A stretch of DNA of 64,000 nucleotides from Burkholderiaceae bacterium (GCA_026125795.1 JAHCKM010000005.1:1-64000), one strand, 5' to 3'. Counted from the first letter of the stretch, positions 9,344-19,362 are shown. Notes: generated by a model not told the origin, from the sequence alone. Numbers and translations: made by a program.

Positions 9344-10728
9344 CACGCGTTCCTTTCGGTTTGGTTTTCGGTGATGCGGCGCACGACGACGCGGTTGCCG
9401 TCCACGCGGGTGACCCTGATGGCCTGCCCGGCGTCGATGTGTTCGCCGTCGGACACCACGTCCACGCGCTGCCCGTCGATGTCGGCGATGCCGGCCGGCC
9501 GCAGCGGCGAGGTCGCGCGCCCGGTCTTGCCGAGCCACCGCATGTCACTTTCGGGCGCGGCGGCATAACCTTCGTCGGCCGGCAGTCCACGCTCCAGCAC
9601 CAGCCGGCGCCCGAACGGCAGGCGCGGCACGAAGCGCAGCACCACCAGGCTCGCGAGCACGGCGAACACCAGCGCGAACACCACCCGGCCCGCCGCGGCC
9701 AGCACGTAGGCCATGGTGAATCCCGGCCCGACCAGGCTGAGGATGAGGCTGGCGAGCAGCGCGAGAATCCCGAGCACGCCGGCGATGCCGAACCCCGGAA
9801 TGACCAGCAGCTCGAACGCGAGCAGCAGGATGCCGGCGAGGGCCAGCAGCAGTTCCTCCCAGCCCGCCAGCTGCACCAGCCAATGGCCCCAGAAGAACAG
9901 CGCCAGGCTCGTGATGCCCAACCCGCCGGGAATGCCGAACCCGGGCGTGCGCATCTCGACGATGATGCCGAGCATCGCGATCGTGATCAGCAACGAGCTG
10001 ACCACCGGATGCGTCAGGAAACGGACCACGTTCTCGGCCCAGTTCGGCGACACGCGCCGCAGCTCCGGCGTGCCGAGGCCGAGCTTGAGCAGGGCCGACT
10101 CGAGCGTGTCGGCTCGCACGCTGACCAGCTGATGTTGCACCGCTTCATCGGTCGTCAGCGTGAGCAGCTTGCCTTTCTCGATGATGCCGGGGATCTCCAC
10201 GTCGGCGTCGACCATCGCCTCGGCCAGCAGCGGCGGGCGCTTGCGGCTCTCGGCGGTGGCGCGGAATTCCTTGCGCACGTAGGAGACGGTCTTCTCGCCG
10301 ACCGCCGCGGCCGACGCACCGGGCTGTCCCATCTGCACCGGCGTGGCCGCCCCGATCGTTGCGCCCTCGGCCATCACGATGTCCTGGCTCGCCAACGCGA
10401 TCAGCGCGCCGGCCGAGATGGCGCGCTTGTTGACGAAGGCGATGGTGCGCACCGGCGCGTTCAGCAGCGCGTCTCGGATCTGCACGGCGGCGTCGACGCG
10501 GCCCCCGAAGGTGTTGATCTCCAGCACGACCGCGGCCGCGTTGGCCTGCGTGGCCTCGTCGAGCACGCGTTGCACGAATGGCGCGAGCCCGAGATCGATC
10601 ATGCCCTCGATGGGCGCGACGTGGACCACCGGCCTCTTGTCCTGTGCGGTGGCGGAGGCCAACAGCAACATGAAAGGCAGCGCGAGCACGGCCAGCCAGC
10701 CAGCCGGAACCATCGCCGCACGGGGCAT
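9343..10728 (-). CDS. NfeD family protein, long form with ClpP-like serine protease domain
   Basis: 461 residues with AAGGAG upstream of the ATG. A signal peptide ([15 protein letters not shown]) precedes a ClpP/crotonase-fold protease region ([37 protein letters not shown], with the likely nucleophile in [12 protein letters not shown]). Five or six membrane helices follow (about residues 230-375), then a C-terminal OB-fold NfeD domain ([19 protein letters not shown]). In related long NfeD proteins the protease cleaves stomatin-type partners; here the partner would be FloA, whose gene overlaps the stop codon. Confidence 0.9.
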   Translation of the reverse strand: MPRAAMVPAGWLAVLALPFMLLLASATAQDKRPVVHVAPIEGMIDLGLAPFVQRVLDEATQANAAAVVLEINTFGGRVDAAVQIRDALLNAPVRTIAFVNKRAISAGALIALASQDIVMAEGATIGAATPVQMGQPGASAAAVGEKTVSYVRKEFRATAESRKRPPLLAEAMVDADVEIPGIIEKGKLLTLTTDEAVQHQLVSVRADTLESALLKLGLGTPELRRVSPNWAENVVRFLTHPVVSSLLITIAMLGIIVEMRTPGFGIPGGLGITSLALFFWGHWLVQLAGWEELLLALAGILLLAFELLVIPGFGIAGVLGILALLASLILSLVGPGFTMAYVLAAAGRVVFALVFAVLASLVVLRFVPRLPFGRRLVLERGLPADEGYAAAPESDMRWLGKTGRATSPLRPAGIADIDGQRVDVVSDGEHIDAGQAIRVTRVDGNRVVVRRITENQTERNA

Positions 10729-10948
10729 CGCACTCCTTCCAATGGGTCAGCCGGCGCCGTGACGGCGCTGCCATTAAACGTCGGGCCAAGGCGCACCGGC
10801 CGACCGCCGATGGCCGGGCTTGGCCGAGTATGAGTTCGACGCGACTGCGCCTGGCACAAGGGTTTTCGCAGGTGCCGCCGGTCGCGCACCCTCACGAAGC
10901 CTCGCACGGTCAGTGCGCGCCGTGCGTGCGCCGTCGGTCAGGGCCTGT

Positions 10949-11554
10949 TCAGCCGTCGGCGTACTTGATCGAGCAGCCGTAGGCGCGTGTCGTCGGTTGG
11001 CTCACTGCCTTGCCCGCGAGCGCTTCACCGACCGCCTGGTTCACGTAGTTGGTGGCCGTGGCGATGTCGGCCGGATTCGACGTCGGCTTGCTGTCGATCG
11101 CGCCGGCGTACAGCAGCAAGCCCCTCGGATCGATCAAGTACATGTGCGGCGTGGTGCGTGCGCCGTAGGCGCGGCCGATCTTGCCGCTTTCGTCGATCAG
11201 CGTGGCGCTGGGCGCACCGCCTTTACCCGCGATCCAGCCGGCCAGGTCTTTCGGCGGCCGGTAGTCACCGGCGTCCCTCGCGGTCGAACTGACGGCGAGC
11301 CAGGTCACGCCCTTGGCCGTGGCGGCCTTCTGCGTCGCCGGCATGTTGCCGCTGTTGTAATGCTTCTGCACGTACGGGCAGCCGGGGTTGACCCATTCGA
11401 GCACCACGTGCTTGCCCTTGAAATCCGCCAGCGACACGGTCTTGCCCTGCGCATCGACGGTGGTGAACGCGGGCGCCGGCTGGCCGATCACCGCTTGCGC
11501 CGATGCGCCGATCGCGGTGAGCGCGAGCGCGCCAAGGATCCAGGCTTTCTTCAT
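10949..11554 (-). CDS. Secreted thioredoxin-like/AhpC-TSA family protein
   Basis: 201 residues with AGGAG upstream of the ATG. A Sec signal peptide (MKKAWILGALALTAIGASAQ) precedes a redoxin fold. The active-site loop is NPGCPYVQKHY, one cysteine in the position of the peroxiredoxin peroxidatic Cys, rather than CxxC. A second cysteine lies close to the C-terminus (RAYGCSIKYADG) and could act as resolving residue. Its start lies 16 nt after the dsbD stop, so DsbD could keep this periplasmic protein reduced. That pairing is inferred from the operon. Confidence 0.82.
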   Translation of the reverse strand: MKKAWILGALALTAIGASAQAVIGQPAPAFTTVDAQGKTVSLADFKGKHVVLEWVNPGCPYVQKHYNSGNMPATQKAATAKGVTWLAVSSTARDAGDYRPPKDLAGWIAGKGGAPSATLIDESGKIGRAYGARTTPHMYLIDPRGLLLYAGAIDSKPTSNPADIATATNYVNQAVGEALAGKAVSQPTTRAYGCSIKYADG

Positions 11555-11570
11555 CGATAGCTCCTGTCGG

Positions 11571-13739
11571 CTAGGGGAGACGCCGCTGCACCGCGGCCGT
11601 GTCGCGCGCGCCGGCCGCTTCGGGCCAGCGTGCCATGGAATCGCGGATTTCGGACACCGTGAGAATCTCGGACAACAACTGCGGCGCGCCGGCGCCTGGC
11701 CCGTACAGCGCGTACACCGGCACGCCGCTGCGACCGAGCGTGCGCAGCGCCTCGGTCACCGCCGGGTCGCGCCGCGTCCAGTCGGCACGCATCAGCACCA
11801 CCCGCCGCTCGCGAAACGCTGCGGCGAGCGTGCCGTCGTTGAGCGTCAGGCGCTTGTTCACCTGGCAGGTGACGCACCACGCCGCGGTGAAATCGACGAA
11901 CACCGGCCGGCCTTCGGCACGCACGCGCGCGAACGCATCGGGCGACCACGGTTGCCAGGCGCCGAGGGGGGCGTCCGTCGCAGCAGCGTCGGCACTGTGG
12001 ATCGCAGCCGGTGGATGCAGCGTGGGCCAGGTCCAGACCGCCGCGGCCAGCACCGCGACCAGCGCGCTCGCACGCGCGAGCCTGCCGCCGAGGCGTTGAG
12101 CGGCGAAGGCCGAGAACACCCACAGGGCGAAGGCCAGCGCCACCAGCAGCGCCAGCAGCGTGGCGGCGCCGTCGATGCCGACCTGCTGGCCCAGCACCCA
12201 CAGCAGCCAGACGACGGTGGCGAACATCGGGAACGCCATCGCGGTCTTGAAGCGCGCCATCCACGCACCAGGACGCGGCATCACGTGCGACAGCCCCGGC
12301 CACAGGCAGGCGGCGAGATACGGCGCCGCCATGCCCAGGCCGAGTGCCACGAACACCAGCAGCGCCTGCGCGCCGGGCAGCGTCAGCGCGGCGCCAAGCG
12401 CCGCGCCCATGAACGGCGCCGTGCAGGGTGAGGCCACCGCCACCGCCAGCACGCCGGTGAGCGCGTGGTCCACCACCGGATGGCGGCTGCGCAACGCGGC
12501 GACGCGGCCCGGCAGCACGCCGGCAAACTGGAACAGCCCGAGCAGGTTGAAGCCGATCAGCGCGAACAACACCGCGAGCGCCGAGACGAACAGTGGCGAC
12601 TGCAGCTGAAAGCCCCAGCCGAGTTCGTCACCGGCCGCGCGCAGCGCGAGCATCAGGCCGGCCAGCGCCACGAACGACAGCACCACACCCGCTGTGTAGG
12701 CGATGCCGCCTGCGATGCGCAGGCGCCGCTGTTGCGCGTGCTGCGCAAAGCCGATCACCTTGAGCGACAACACCGGGAACACGCAGGGCATCAGGTTGAG
12801 CAGCACGCCGCCGGCGAACGCGAACGCCAGCGCCAGCCACAACGACAGCCCGCTGGCTGCGGGTGCGGGCCGCTCCGCGGCGGCCGGTGCATCCGGCGCG
12901 GCCGCGGCGCCGATCGGCGGCCACGCCGCCACCGGCACGCGCACCTCGACGGCCTGCGCATCGGCCGGCGCCAGCACGAACTGCAGCGTTGCCGGTGCCT
13001 CGCTGCGCTGCGCCGACAGCGGAACGCGCAGCAGCAGCCGCTCGCCGTCCCAGCGCTGCTCGCCGCGCGCCGCATGGTCGATCACGCCGGCATCGGCGGC
13101 AAACACCTGCAAGGCCTTGCCGTGCAGTGGCGACGGCAGGCCGCTGATGACCAGCGACAGCGCCTGCGGATCCACCGACGCCTGCGTGCGCGTGTCCACC
13201 GCAACCGGCGTTTGAGCCCTGGCGCGCGCAAATGCGTCGGCGAACCCCGCCGTGCTGGCGGCCGCCGGGATGCTCAGGCGGAATTCGCCCGATTGCGGAA
13301 TGCACACTTCCTTGCACACCAGCCACTCGGCATTCAGGCCGACGTCGAGGTGCTCGCCCTGGAAAGCCGGTGTCACGGTGGCGGCCACCGGCAGCAGCAC
13401 GGTGCCCTCGTAGCCGTAGTTGATCAACGGCCCCACCGGCAGGCGTCTGGGCGTCGGCCAGTCGATGGGGCCGGCGGTCACGCCGGCGGGCAGCTTCCAT
13501 TCCAGCGTGGTCGGCAGGCCCGAGTCGCCGGGGTTCTTCCAATAGGTGTGCCATTGCGGCGCGTGCCGGATCAGCAGGCCCAATTGCAGCGGCTGGCCTG
13601 GCGCCACGCCCTGCGGCGCATGGGCCACCAGTTGCGCCTGCACCTCGTCGGTCTTGACCACGGCTGCGGGCTGGGCCAGCGCCAACGTCGGCAGCCACCA
13701 CAACACGCAAGCCCATCGACGCGGATTCGGCATGCGCAT
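11571..13739 (-). CDS. dsbD: Thiol:disulfide interchange protein DsbD-family (ScsB-like)
   Basis: About 722 residues. Signal peptide; N-terminal periplasmic DsbD-alpha-type domain with the cysteine pair in VCKEVCIPQSGEF; eight-helix membrane core with its two redox cysteines in LMPCVFPVLSLK and SPCTAPFMG; C-terminal thioredoxin domain with AAWCVTCQVNKR. The three-domain order allows electrons to pass from cytosolic thioredoxin to periplasmic partners. Two ATGs two codons apart (13739 and 13733) are possible starts and neither has a strong Shine-Dalgarno. It sits between a deacylase gene (32 nt upstream) and the secreted redoxin gene (16 nt downstream). Confidence 0.92.
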   Translation of the reverse strand: MRMPNPRRWACVLWWLPTLALAQPAAVVKTDEVQAQLVAHAPQGVAPGQPLQLGLLIRHAPQWHTYWKNPGDSGLPTTLEWKLPAGVTAGPIDWPTPRRLPVGPLINYGYEGTVLLPVAATVTPAFQGEHLDVGLNAEWLVCKEVCIPQSGEFRLSIPAAASTAGFADAFARARAQTPVAVDTRTQASVDPQALSLVISGLPSPLHGKALQVFAADAGVIDHAARGEQRWDGERLLLRVPLSAQRSEAPATLQFVLAPADAQAVEVRVPVAAWPPIGAAAAPDAPAAAERPAPAASGLSLWLALAFAFAGGVLLNLMPCVFPVLSLKVIGFAQHAQQRRLRIAGGIAYTAGVVLSFVALAGLMLALRAAGDELGWGFQLQSPLFVSALAVLFALIGFNLLGLFQFAGVLPGRVAALRSRHPVVDHALTGVLAVAVASPCTAPFMGAALGAALTLPGAQALLVFVALGLGMAAPYLAACLWPGLSHVMPRPGAWMARFKTAMAFPMFATVVWLLWVLGQQVGIDGAATLLALLVALAFALWVFSAFAAQRLGGRLARASALVAVLAAAVWTWPTLHPPAAIHSADAAATDAPLGAWQPWSPDAFARVRAEGRPVFVDFTAAWCVTCQVNKRLTLNDGTLAAAFRERRVVLMRADWTRRDPAVTEALRTLGRSGVPVYALYGPGAGAPQLLSEILTVSEIRDSMARWPEAAGARDTAAVQRRLP

Positions 13740-13771
13740 CAGAGGCGTGGCCACGGTCTGGGTTCCGCGCT

Positions 13772-14734
13772 TCAACGCGACAGCCGGGTTGCCGTGCGTG
13801 CCAGATAGAACCATTCGTTGCCGACTTCGGCCGCCGGGTTGGGGAACACCACGTAACCGGCGTGCGGCGCGCGCACCTCGGTGCCGTCGTTGCGGCGCGC
13901 GATCGATTGGCCTTCGGTCACCGGGTCGAAGCTGATCCATTCGCGCACGAAAACATCGCCCGCGTGCAACCGAGGCACCACCTCGCAAAGCCGCAGCCCT
14001 TCCAGGCGCGCCGTCGGCGCAGGATCGGGCGCGTCGATCAGCCGCAGATGCGCCAACGTGTTGACGATCGCGCGATACGCCACGTCGGGCGCCGCCGGGT
14101 CGTCGTGCCGGCCGCATTCGAGCGTCAGCGCGCAGCCGCCGATCGAACGCATGTACTCGGTGGTGCCGATGCCGTAGCGCGGGTCGGTGTCGAGCTGCAG
14201 CCCGGTGGACCTGCCCAGCTCGGCACGGCGCGCCGCGCCCGCCGCATAGGTGCCGAGCCAGCCGTCGACCGCGCGCTGCACGCCCAGTCGCAGCGCCAGC
14301 GCTTCTTCCAGCGCCGCCTGTGCAAATGGCTCCAGCGTGCCGCTGTTGTTCTCCGGGCCGAGCATCACGAACGGCGCGCCGGCCGAGCGGAACGAATGCA
14401 GATCCAGCAGCACCTCGTGCTCGGCCAACAACGGGCACAACCAGTTGGCCACGTGGTCTTCGTACTCGCGCGGGGCATCGGTGGGCGCGAGCATGCGGTT
14501 GAGGTTGCGCTCGCCGTTGCGGCTGCGCCTGGCGTACGCCAGCGGGTTGGTCACCGGCACCAGCGTGAGGCGCCCTCGCGCCAGCGCCAGCGTTCCGGCA
14601 TCCAGTTCCCCCAGCACGCGCTCGATCGCGCGCGTGCCGCAGGTCTCGTTGCCGTGCACGGCGCCCAGCACGATGAGGCGCGGGCCGGCCTGCGGGCTGG
14701 TGTACGAGATCGATCTGAACGGCAGTGCGGACAT
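13772..14734 (-). CDS. Succinylglutamate desuccinylase/aspartoacylase family (M14) hydrolase
   Basis: 320 residues, cytosolic. Zinc ligands are visible in GAVHGNETCG (His, Glu) and LLDLHSF (His). Substrate-binding NxxR is in RNGERNLNRML, and the general base is likely the Glu in CALTLECGRHDD. These features fit the M14 deacylase family (AstE/aspartoacylase), which hydrolyses N-acyl amino acids. The neighbours are redox genes rather than arginine-catabolism genes, so AstE itself is unlikely and the substrate is unknown. It is the first gene of the probable operon with dsbD and the redoxin. Confidence 0.82.
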   Translation of the reverse strand: MSALPFRSISYTSPQAGPRLIVLGAVHGNETCGTRAIERVLGELDAGTLALARGRLTLVPVTNPLAYARRSRNGERNLNRMLAPTDAPREYEDHVANWLCPLLAEHEVLLDLHSFRSAGAPFVMLGPENNSGTLEPFAQAALEEALALRLGVQRAVDGWLGTYAAGAARRAELGRSTGLQLDTDPRYGIGTTEYMRSIGGCALTLECGRHDDPAAPDVAYRAIVNTLAHLRLIDAPDPAPTARLEGLRLCEVVPRLHAGDVFVREWISFDPVTEGQSIARRNDGTEVRAPHAGYVVFPNPAAEVGNEWFYLARTATRLSR

Positions 14735-14967
14735 GGCGCAGACGATTCTAGGGAGCCGCGCCCGGACCCGCCGGCGCTCGGATACTGGCGCGCGTTAGAC
14801 CAGCGGCCCGACGCGCGTCAAGAACCGTGACGCAAACACACAATTTCTTCGGCCGCGAAGCGCATTGCGCCATTGAACCGGCACATCGGCTGGAGATACT
14901 TCGACGCGCGCCCAAGCAGTACCGGTCGAACGCATCGGTGCCATGTCCCGACCCGATCGGCCCGCGC

Positions 14968-17091
14968 ATGAAAACCCCCCCGTCGTCAATTCAACCCCTG
15001 CTGTGCTTGCTGGCCCTTGCGGCCGGCACACCGATGGCGGCCGAGCCGTTGTCGGCACCCGGCCTTTCGGCGCTGCGGATCGAGCGCGGCGTGCTCTATC
15101 GCGATGCGCCGTTGCTCACCACCGGCGGCGGCAGCCCACCGTACACCTTCGTGTTCGATGCGTCCGGCCTGCCGCCGGGGCTTCGGCTCGACGCGCGCGG
15201 CTTGTTGTCGGGCATCACCTGCAGCATCGCGGGCCGCTTTGCGCTCGGCCAGGTCAGCGTCACCGATGCGGCCGGCGCACGCGCATCCGCCGGGCTGCCC
15301 GACACGCCGTTGCATGACCCGCGTGCCGGCGGCTGCACGCTGGCCGTGGGCAGCACGTGGCAGGCGTCGTCGCTCGGCCAGCCGTTTCGCGGCCTGCTGC
15401 GGGCCGACGGCGGCCAGGCACCGGTGGCGTTCAGCGTGATCGCCGGCCAGCTGCCGGCCGGCCTGGTGCTGTCGCCCAACGGCGCGATCAGCGGGACACC
15501 CACCACCGCGGCGAGCCACCGCTTCACCGTGCTGGCGCGCGATGCGCAAGGCGCCACCGGCGTGCACGACGCCGTGCTGAACGTGATCGCGCTCGACGTG
15601 TCGCCCGCCACGCTGGCGCCGGGCAGCGTCGGCGATGCCTACAGCCAGGCCCTGTCCACCACCGGCGGCAGCGCGCCGTACAGCTACGTCGTCAGCGCCG
15701 GCAGCCTGCCGGCCGGATTGATCCTGAGCCGCAACGGCCGGATCACCGGCACACCGACCACGGCCGGCACGGCGCGCTTCACGGTCACTGCCACCGACGC
15801 GGCGCAGGTGGCCAGCACGCGCAGCTACACGCTGCGTGTCGGCAGCGCGCAGCACGCCAGCGCGAGCGCGTACCGCAATGCCAGCGAGGCCGCGCGCGCA
15901 CAGTCGTCACTGGCGGCACGCGGCGCCATGGTGCACCACTACGCCGCCGCGCCGACCGCCCCGGCGCCCAACCATCCGGTGCGCGCGCTCGGCAGCGGCG
16001 CCGCAGCCGAGCCCGATGCTGCCGACCGGCTGGCCGACCCGGCAAGCGACGCCGCCGTCAGCGGCCTGCAGGTGGCCGAGGTCGAGGCGCTCAAGCGACT
16101 GAGCGCCGCGCAACTGCGCAACGTGCGGGCGCGCCTGGACGGCGACGTCGACTGCCGGCCCGAGTGGCAGCAGCTGCTGCACCTCAACACCGCGTGGCGC
16201 GACACGCGCCCCGCCGGCTTGGCGACCGAGGCGCCGCCGGCCGACAAGCCCGGCTGCACCGGCAGCCTGTCGGGCTGGGCCGCCGGCACGGTGGACTACG
16301 GTCGTGTGCCCGGTGCGATGGGCGCGGCCGGCAGCCGCTTCAGCTCGCCCGGCCTCAGCGCCGGCATTGACCTGGCGCCGCTGCAAGGGGTGCGCAGCGG
16401 CATCGCGCTGGGCCATGGACGCGACCGCAGCGATGTCAACGGCGAACTCGGTCGCATCGATTCGCGCTCCGACAGCATCACCGCCTATGGTTCCTGGGAG
16501 GCGCCGCTGGGCGTGCGCGTCCATGCGGCCTTGGGACAGCAGCGCACGCTGCTCGAGCGCCTGCGCGATGCCGGCGCCGACACGCTGCTGCCGGGCGTGC
16601 GCCGCGTCACGCAGCGCTTTGGGACGCTGGCGGGCAGCACGCGGGTGGATGTCGGCCCCTGGACGCTGGCGCCGCGCCTGGGGCTGGAGCACATGAGCGC
16701 GGCGCTCGGCGCTTTTGTTGAGAACGACACGTCGCCGCTGGCGCTCGCCTACGACGGCGCGCGCCTGGCCAGCAGCGATGTGCGCGGCGGCCTGGCGGTG
16801 ACGCGCCAGTGGCGCCCGGCGCTCTGGACCGTGGAGCCCGAGCTCAGCGTCGATTGGCACCGGCGGCTGCAAGGCGGCATGACGCAGCCAATGCGCCCGG
16901 CCGACGACCCATTCGCGCCGGCCTACTCGCTGTCCAGCACCGAGCCCACCACCGAGTTCGCGCAGTTCGGCGTCGGCGTGCGCATGCGCCACCCGCTCGG
17001 CTGGTCGATGACGCTCGGCGCGCGCAGCACGCTCGACGCCGGCGCGCTGCGCAACGCGGGCTACAACGCCGCGATGCACTGGCCGTTCTAG
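14968..17091 (+). CDS. Secreted protein with putative Ig-like repeats and C-terminal beta-barrel
   Basis: 707 residues from ATG 14968, chosen because a signal peptide follows directly (PLLCLLALAAGTPMAAEP). Three tandem He_PIG-like Ig modules come next (about residues 25-110, 115-195 and 200-280), each with the pattern GGSAPYSY, LPAGLILSRNGRITGTPTT, then FTVTATDA. A linker rich in Ala (about 280-430) leads to a region ending in an aromatic C-terminus (AMHWPF), with alternating hydrophobic strands typical of an autotransporter-type barrel. It is probably surface-exposed or outer-membrane. A 15-bp hairpin follows the stop. Confidence 0.7.
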   Translation: MKTPPSSIQPLLCLLALAAGTPMAAEPLSAPGLSALRIERGVLYRDAPLLTTGGGSPPYTFVFDASGLPPGLRLDARGLLSGITCSIAGRFALGQVSVTDAAGARASAGLPDTPLHDPRAGGCTLAVGSTWQASSLGQPFRGLLRADGGQAPVAFSVIAGQLPAGLVLSPNGAISGTPTTAASHRFTVLARDAQGATGVHDAVLNVIALDVSPATLAPGSVGDAYSQALSTTGGSAPYSYVVSAGSLPAGLILSRNGRITGTPTTAGTARFTVTATDAAQVASTRSYTLRVGSAQHASASAYRNASEAARAQSSLAARGAMVHHYAAAPTAPAPNHPVRALGSGAAAEPDAADRLADPASDAAVSGLQVAEVEALKRLSAAQLRNVRARLDGDVDCRPEWQQLLHLNTAWRDTRPAGLATEAPPADKPGCTGSLSGWAAGTVDYGRVPGAMGAAGSRFSSPGLSAGIDLAPLQGVRSGIALGHGRDRSDVNGELGRIDSRSDSITAYGSWEAPLGVRVHAALGQQRTLLERLRDAGADTLLPGVRRVTQRFGTLAGSTRVDVGPWTLAPRLGLEHMSAALGAFVENDTSPLALAYDGARLASSDVRGGLAVTRQWRPALWTVEPELSVDWHRRLQGGMTQPMRPADDPFAPAYSLSSTEPTTEFAQFGVGVRMRHPLGWSMTLGARSTLDAGALRNAGYNAAMHWPF

Positions 17092-17137
17092 GAGGCGCGC
17101 GGAAATCGCTGGTCGATTTCCACGCGGTTCGAACGGT

Positions 17138-17170
17138 GTGGGGAGGGCCGGCGGAGCCGGCCCTCCCCAC
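17138..17170. terminator. Bidirectional terminator hairpin between convergent genes
   Basis: A perfect 15-bp stem (17138-17152 with 17156-17170, GTGGGGAGGGCCGGC and its complement) has a 3-nt loop. It sits between the stops of the Ig-like protein and the BNR lipoprotein. A weaker inverted repeat, GGAAATC with GATTTCC, lies just before it at 17101-17121. No T-run is present on either strand. Confidence 0.6.
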
Positions 17171-17190
17171 AAGAGGGACCTTGCTGCGTG

Positions 17191-18750
17191 TTACTCCGCG
17201 AGGTCCGTGTGGGCGGGCGGGGCCCGCCCTGCATCGGGGTCGCCGCGCACGAGGTGCACATCGGTGCGGTTGATCGCGTCGGGTTTGGCGATCGCCAGCA
17301 GCACGACGAACTCGTTGCCGCTGCTGGCCAGGCCCTGGTAGTCGCCGAGGAACAGGCCGCCGGCGTTCGGCGCCTCGCTCAGGTCGAACGGCCCGGCCAC
17401 GTGGGTCTCGACCCACGTCGACCCATCGGCCGACGTGACGAGCCAGGCGTCGGCCAGCAGCGTGTCGGCATCGGCGGTGTCGTTGCGCAGGTCGAAGTGC
17501 AGCACGCCGACGCGGCCGTCGGCGCGCACGTGCACCACCGGCGTGAAGGCGGCGACCGCGGCGTTGCGATTGATCGGCACCGGTGCGCTCCAGCTGCGGC
17601 CGGCATCGCCGGAACGCGCCAGCACGATGGCGTCGCGCGCGCCGCCGCTGAAGCGCGCGTCCTGCCACGCCACCCACACGCTGCCGTCGGGGCCGGCGCC
17701 GAGCGCCGGCAGGATGTTGCCGTCGCGCACGCGCATGCCGGTGGCCGGATCGCGCGTGCCCACGCTGCGCAGGCTGCCCACCACGATCGGCGTGCTCCAT
17801 GTCAGCCCCTTGTCGAGCGAGTGCACGGCGACGATGCGCCGCGACGTGACGCCGCCGGACACGTCGGTCTGCGTGTAGACGTTCACCAGCGCACCGCGCT
17901 CGGGCCCACCCTCGAGCACGACGATGCGGTTGCCGATGGTGGTGCTGCGCTCGCTGCCCGCGCCGGCCAGCTCGCGCGGCGCGACGATGGCGCGTGCCGG
18001 CTCCCAGCTGCGGCCGCCATCGGTGCTGCGCGCGAACATCGTCGGCCCGGTGCCGCCGCGATCGTTCCGATTCCATACGGCATAGACCCGGTTCGAGTCG
18101 ATCGGATCGGCGGTGAGCGTGTTCTTGTCGTTGTGGTGCAGCCCGTGGTCGTGGATCAGCGCCAGCGGCGTGCTCCAGCTGCGCCCGCCGTCGGTCGATC
18201 GGCTGACCAGCATCGCGCTCTCGGAGCCGTCCACCAACAGCGGTCCGGTGGTGGCCAGGCCCATCAGATGCGCCGTGCCATCGGGGGAGAAATCAACCCA
18301 CGGATCCGTGACGCGCTCGAAGTCGCCGCTGCTGCCCGGGGCCGCGCCGCCGCAGCGTGAAATCGGGTGCAGATGGGTTTGCCAGCTCGCGCCGCCGTCG
18401 GTGCTGGACGCGCTGACCAGTGCGCGGGCGCTGCCGTTACTCCAGCGATCCTGCTGCCAGGCGCCGAGCAGGCGTTGCCCGCTGCGGTCGATCGCCAGCC
18501 ACGGTTCCACCTCGCTGTGGGCGAACACCTGCCCCGCCACCGCGCCGCCGGTGCAGCCGGGGGCCACCGGGCTCAGGCCGCTCAACCGCAGCTCGGCGGG
18601 TGCCGGGGGCGCTGGGGGCTGGGGTGCGGGCCGTGGTGCCGGTGCCGGCGGTGGCGACGGTTCCGCGTCGCCTCCGCCGCCGCAGCCGTGCAGCGCGGCC
18701 GCAGCGCACAGCCAAGACATCGCGCGCCTGCGATGAAGCCCACCCCGCAT
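17191..18750 (-). CDS. BNR/Asp-box repeat (sialidase-fold) lipoprotein
   Basis: About 519 residues from ATG 18750. A short arginine-rich n-region and a hydrophobic stretch end in a lipobox-like ALHGC, followed by a Gly run and a Pro/Ala linker (to about residue 60). The rest is a beta-propeller: several Asp-boxes, including STDGGASW, STDGGRSW (twice) and SGDAGRSW. The fold is that of sialidases and related exo-enzymes, but the catalytic Arg triad cannot be assigned by eye, so sialidase activity is not claimed. Alternative starts lie a few codons upstream. It is transcribed towards the Ig-like/barrel gene. Confidence 0.75.
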   Translation of the reverse strand: MRGGLHRRRAMSWLCAAAALHGCGGGGDAEPSPPPAPAPRPAPQPPAPPAPAELRLSGLSPVAPGCTGGAVAGQVFAHSEVEPWLAIDRSGQRLLGAWQQDRWSNGSARALVSASSTDGGASWQTHLHPISRCGGAAPGSSGDFERVTDPWVDFSPDGTAHLMGLATTGPLLVDGSESAMLVSRSTDGGRSWSTPLALIHDHGLHHNDKNTLTADPIDSNRVYAVWNRNDRGGTGPTMFARSTDGGRSWEPARAIVAPRELAGAGSERSTTIGNRIVVLEGGPERGALVNVYTQTDVSGGVTSRRIVAVHSLDKGLTWSTPIVVGSLRSVGTRDPATGMRVRDGNILPALGAGPDGSVWVAWQDARFSGGARDAIVLARSGDAGRSWSAPVPINRNAAVAAFTPVVHVRADGRVGVLHFDLRNDTADADTLLADAWLVTSADGSTWVETHVAGPFDLSEAPNAGGLFLGDYQGLASSGNEFVVLLAIAKPDAINRTDVHLVRGDPDAGRAPPAHTDLAE

Positions 18751-18879
18751 GCACCACATCCCACGCCCCCGCAATGGAAACGGCGACACGATCCGCCGAG
18801 CGGCGGTCGCGGCAAACGCTGTGCCGCTTCAGCCGCGTGTGCTCAGGCGGGACGCAAGACGATGGCGTGGCCGGCCCGC

Positions 18880-19362
18880 CTACGGCTCGCTGGCGCCGCC
18901 ACCGGCTGCGCCGCTCGCCTGCGACTGGTGCGACCGATCGGGCTGCGCCGGCTCGGAGATCGAGCGCAGCGCGCGGGCGGCCTGCTGTTGATCGCCCTTC
19001 ACCGCCAGGTCACCGAGCGACACCATGCCCACCAGGTGGTTGTTCTGGTCGATCACCGGCACCCGGCGCACCTGTGACTTCTCCATGTAGGCCATCACGT
19101 CTTCGATCGGCTGGTTCTCGAAGCACCACAGCGGCTGGCGGCTCATCACGTCGTCGACCGGCGTGTTGGGATCGAGGCGCGCCTGCGCGAGCCCGCGCAA
19201 GACGAGGTCGCGGTCGGTCACGATGCCGACCAGCCGATCTTCGTTGCACACCGGAAGGGCGCCGACGTCGAGCTCCTGCATCGCCTGCGCCGCCATCACG
19301 ACCGTGTCCTTGGGCGACAGCGAACGCACGCCGCGCGTCATCACGTCAGAGACTTGGGTCAT
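18880..19362 (-). CDS. Tandem CBS-domain protein
   Basis: 160 residues with GAGGAG ahead of the ATG. Two CBS domains: residues about 5-60 (VSDVMTRGV, GIVTDRDLVLR) and about 70-130 (VDDVMSRQP, RVPVIDQNNHLVGMVSLGD), followed by a disordered Gln/Ser/Ala tail. Paired CBS domains bind adenine nucleotides and act as regulatory modules. The start overlaps the upstream redoxin stop by 4 nt (ATGA), so the two are translationally coupled. It is the last gene of the probable sodB-redoxin-CBS unit, which suggests a stress role. Confidence 0.88.
   Translation of the reverse strand: MTQVSDVMTRGVRSLSPKDTVVMAAQAMQELDVGALPVCNEDRLVGIVTDRDLVLRGLAQARLDPNTPVDDVMSRQPLWCFENQPIEDVMAYMEKSQVRRVPVIDQNNHLVGMVSLGDLAVKGDQQQAARALRSISEPAQPDRSHQSQASGAAGGGASEP

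Noticed and set aside
14735-14967. tRNA or small RNA gene
   Set aside because: No cloverleaf or GTTCGANTC-type arm could be found in this or the other intergenic gaps.
17191-18750. Definite sialidase
   Set aside because: Asp-boxes show the fold, but the catalytic Arg triad and Tyr/Glu could not be assigned by eye.
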